From Chlorogloeopsis sp038404745 (GTDB lineage Bacteria > Cyanobacteriota > Cyanobacteriia > Cyanobacteriales > Nostocaceae): 64,000 nucleotides of DNA. Shown here in pieces: positions 63,064 to 64,000 of the stretch (the stretch's first letter is position 1; every line of letters begins with the position of its first letter). Where the stretch lies: NCBI RefSeq assembly GCF_038404745.2, contig NZ_JAYKTT020000067.1, positions 61,434 through 125,433 of the forward strand, written 5' to 3'. The notes beneath the pieces are model-generated. The model had not been told where the DNA came from and ran no database searches. It saw only the letters and a program-made list of their open reading frames with translations. The translations under genes were made by a program, and so were the position numbers.

Positions 63064-63898
63064 CTACTTCCCAAACAGCCGCGCCTTCAGCGGTGCTTCG
63101 GCAGTGAGAACAAAGTCGTCAGCGGATTTGCCCTGGGCAAATCGGTAGTTGCCCGATGTGGTGCGCCACTGTCCAGCACTGCCGTCAAAGCGTGCCAGCA
63201 GCCGCGGATCGGCGGTTCCTTCACCTGACGTGATTTACCGGGTTCAAGCACAACTCGCTCGAAGCCGAGTAGGCGCATCCGCTTCTCACCAGCAGCATCC
63301 GTGAGATAGAGTTGTGGCACATCGGCACCGATACGCTTACCAACATTTGTCACCGTAAAATTGGCGGTGATTGTATCGCCACCACTGACTTTAAGGTCAC
63401 TGTAATTGAAGCTTGTGTAGCTCAAGCCATGACCGAAAGCATAGTTCGGCTTGGCACCAGTCTTAGCGAGCCAGCGGTAACCAACTTCGGCACCTTCGTG
63501 GTATTTGATCACGGTCGGGGTATTTTCCGGTGTGCCGAAACCGGGCATCTTCGGATGCGGCGTCTGTTCCACGTTGGCGTAGAAGCTTACGGGCAGGCGG
63601 CCCGAAGGGTTGACCTTACCGGCCAGTATCTCGGCGATCGCCCGCCCGCCGGCATTGCCGGAGTACCAACTCTGCACGATGCCCTTAGCCTTGTCGCGCC
63701 ACGGCATTTCAACCGGGTTGCCAGTTTGTAGCACCACAACCGTGTTTGGGTTGGCCTTGATTACAGCCTCAATCACTTAGCGCTGCCCCCAAGGCAGGCT
63801 CATATCGGCGTTGTCGATGTTTTCAGACTCAGTTTTGAAGCCGATCACGACTACCACATCGGCACGCTTGGCGATCGCCACGGCATGGTTTTGATCTC
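63064..63898 (-). pseudogene. GC-rich GH3 beta-glucosidase C-terminal fragment, broken
   Basis: The minus-strand text is the C-terminal half of a glycoside hydrolase 3: ADVVVVIGFKTESENIDNAD, then VVVLQTGNPVEMPW, VNPSGRLPVSFYANVEQTPH, FGHGLSYTSFNYSDLK and a fibronectin III-like end. One TAA stop interrupts the frame at about 63777-63779. Around 63222 a one-base shift is needed to continue into DPRLLARFDGSAGQW and FVLTAEAPLKARLFGK, ending at 63064. The N-terminal half is missing beyond about 63890. The segment is clearly richer in GC than its neighbours, suggesting transfer from a high-GC bacterium. Confidence 0.8.
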
Positions 63899-64000
63899 AA
63901 ACACGGGATGCACTGCATTAGATTACTACGCAGTGGGCTAGAGATATTACAAACAGGAGAATTAATTGTAGACAGAAGAATAGCTGGTGATGTTGATGAT
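63887..64000 (+). pseudogene. Fragment of a nucleotidyltransferase-like gene at the window edge
   Basis: The plus-strand frame reads FDLKHGMHCIRLLRSGLEIL and then QTGELIVDRRIAGDVDD before the window ends. It resembles the C-terminal half of predicted nucleotidyltransferases (YcgL-type, with the DLKHAMHLIRLL pattern). It has no start codon of its own and begins where the GH3 homology stops, so it was probably cut by the same rearrangement. It may continue past the window. Confidence 0.55.

Noticed and set aside
63312..63731. Plus-strand ORF of 139 codons opposite the GH3 fragment
   Set aside because: A typical antisense frame of GC-rich coding DNA; the minus strand carries the GH3 motifs.

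Overview
The window looks like a chromosomal segment of a filamentous, probably heterocyst-forming (Nostocales-type) cyanobacterium. The evidence is the dense scatter of the octamer GCGATCGC (HIP1), oxygenic-phototroph genes (psb28, ftrC, ycf36/CGLD27, cruF-cruG), an amino-acid transporter set arranged like natFGH-bgtA of Anabaena, and many families of short palindromic intergenic repeats. No rRNA, CRISPR array, intact insertion sequence or prophage was seen. The genus assignment is inference.

Layout. 0-4 kb: the 3' end of a DUF1338 gene, a pilT relic that has lost its ATPase core, a DUF58 protein, ftrC and a DUF309 gene. 4.6-7.3 kb: lipopolysaccharide export genes (lptA-like, lptB, lptF/G-like). 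7.3-8.2 kb: no long ORF, but a possible 23-residue membrane protein and two minus-strand terminators. 8.2-14.3 kb: acyltransferase, epimerase, TetR regulator, methyltransferase, DUF4126 and small proteins. 14.4-19.9 kb: mnmE, a BlaI/M56-peptidase pair, an orphan dhaL, a hexapeptide acetyltransferase and a UbiA prenyltransferase. 20-26 kb, all on the minus strand: tldE/tldD, an AI-2E-family exporter and cysS. 26-32.6 kb: CobW metallochaperone, Rpn-type nuclease, dtd, psb28, moaB, ilvC, aldo/keto reductase and a DUF4359 protein. 33-38.3 kb: a double-domain SagB-type oxidoreductase, the initiator tRNA, an asparaginase, and the ycf36-rsfS-yqeK cluster. 38.5-41.3 kb: exopolysaccharide glycosyltransferase and a STAS-sugar transferase fusion. 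41.5-44.3 kb: queE and two cyanobacterial unknowns. 44.7-48.8 kb: natF-natG-natH-bgtA. 49-55.5 kb: hydrolase, lipoprotein, GT4, DUF5895-like, VOC, then rplU-rpmA. 56-58.5 kb: cruF-cruG (myxol-type carotenoid glycoside). 58.7-63 kb: RNase HI with a C-terminal extension, phosphatase, LysR, GST and GNAT. The last kilobase holds a GC-rich, broken GH3 beta-glucosidase joined to the tail of a nucleotidyltransferase reading the other way.

Genes that work together: lptA/B/FG (outer-membrane lipid export), BlaI with M56 peptidase (signal-relay pair), tldD/tldE (heterodimeric protease), ycf36-rsfS-yqeK (overlapping or close gene cluster), natFGH-bgtA (one ABC importer), cruF-cruG (consecutive carotenoid steps) and rplU-rpmA (ribosome). 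Most other genes are single housekeeping genes.

The most notable non-coding signal is repetitive. A composite element of about 145 bp with three hairpins occurs twice in opposite orientation, with paired changes that keep the stems. Several smaller palindrome families recur, two of which sit inside the natG-natH and rplU-rpmA gaps. A low-complexity stretch resembling these intergenic repeats lies in frame inside cysS.
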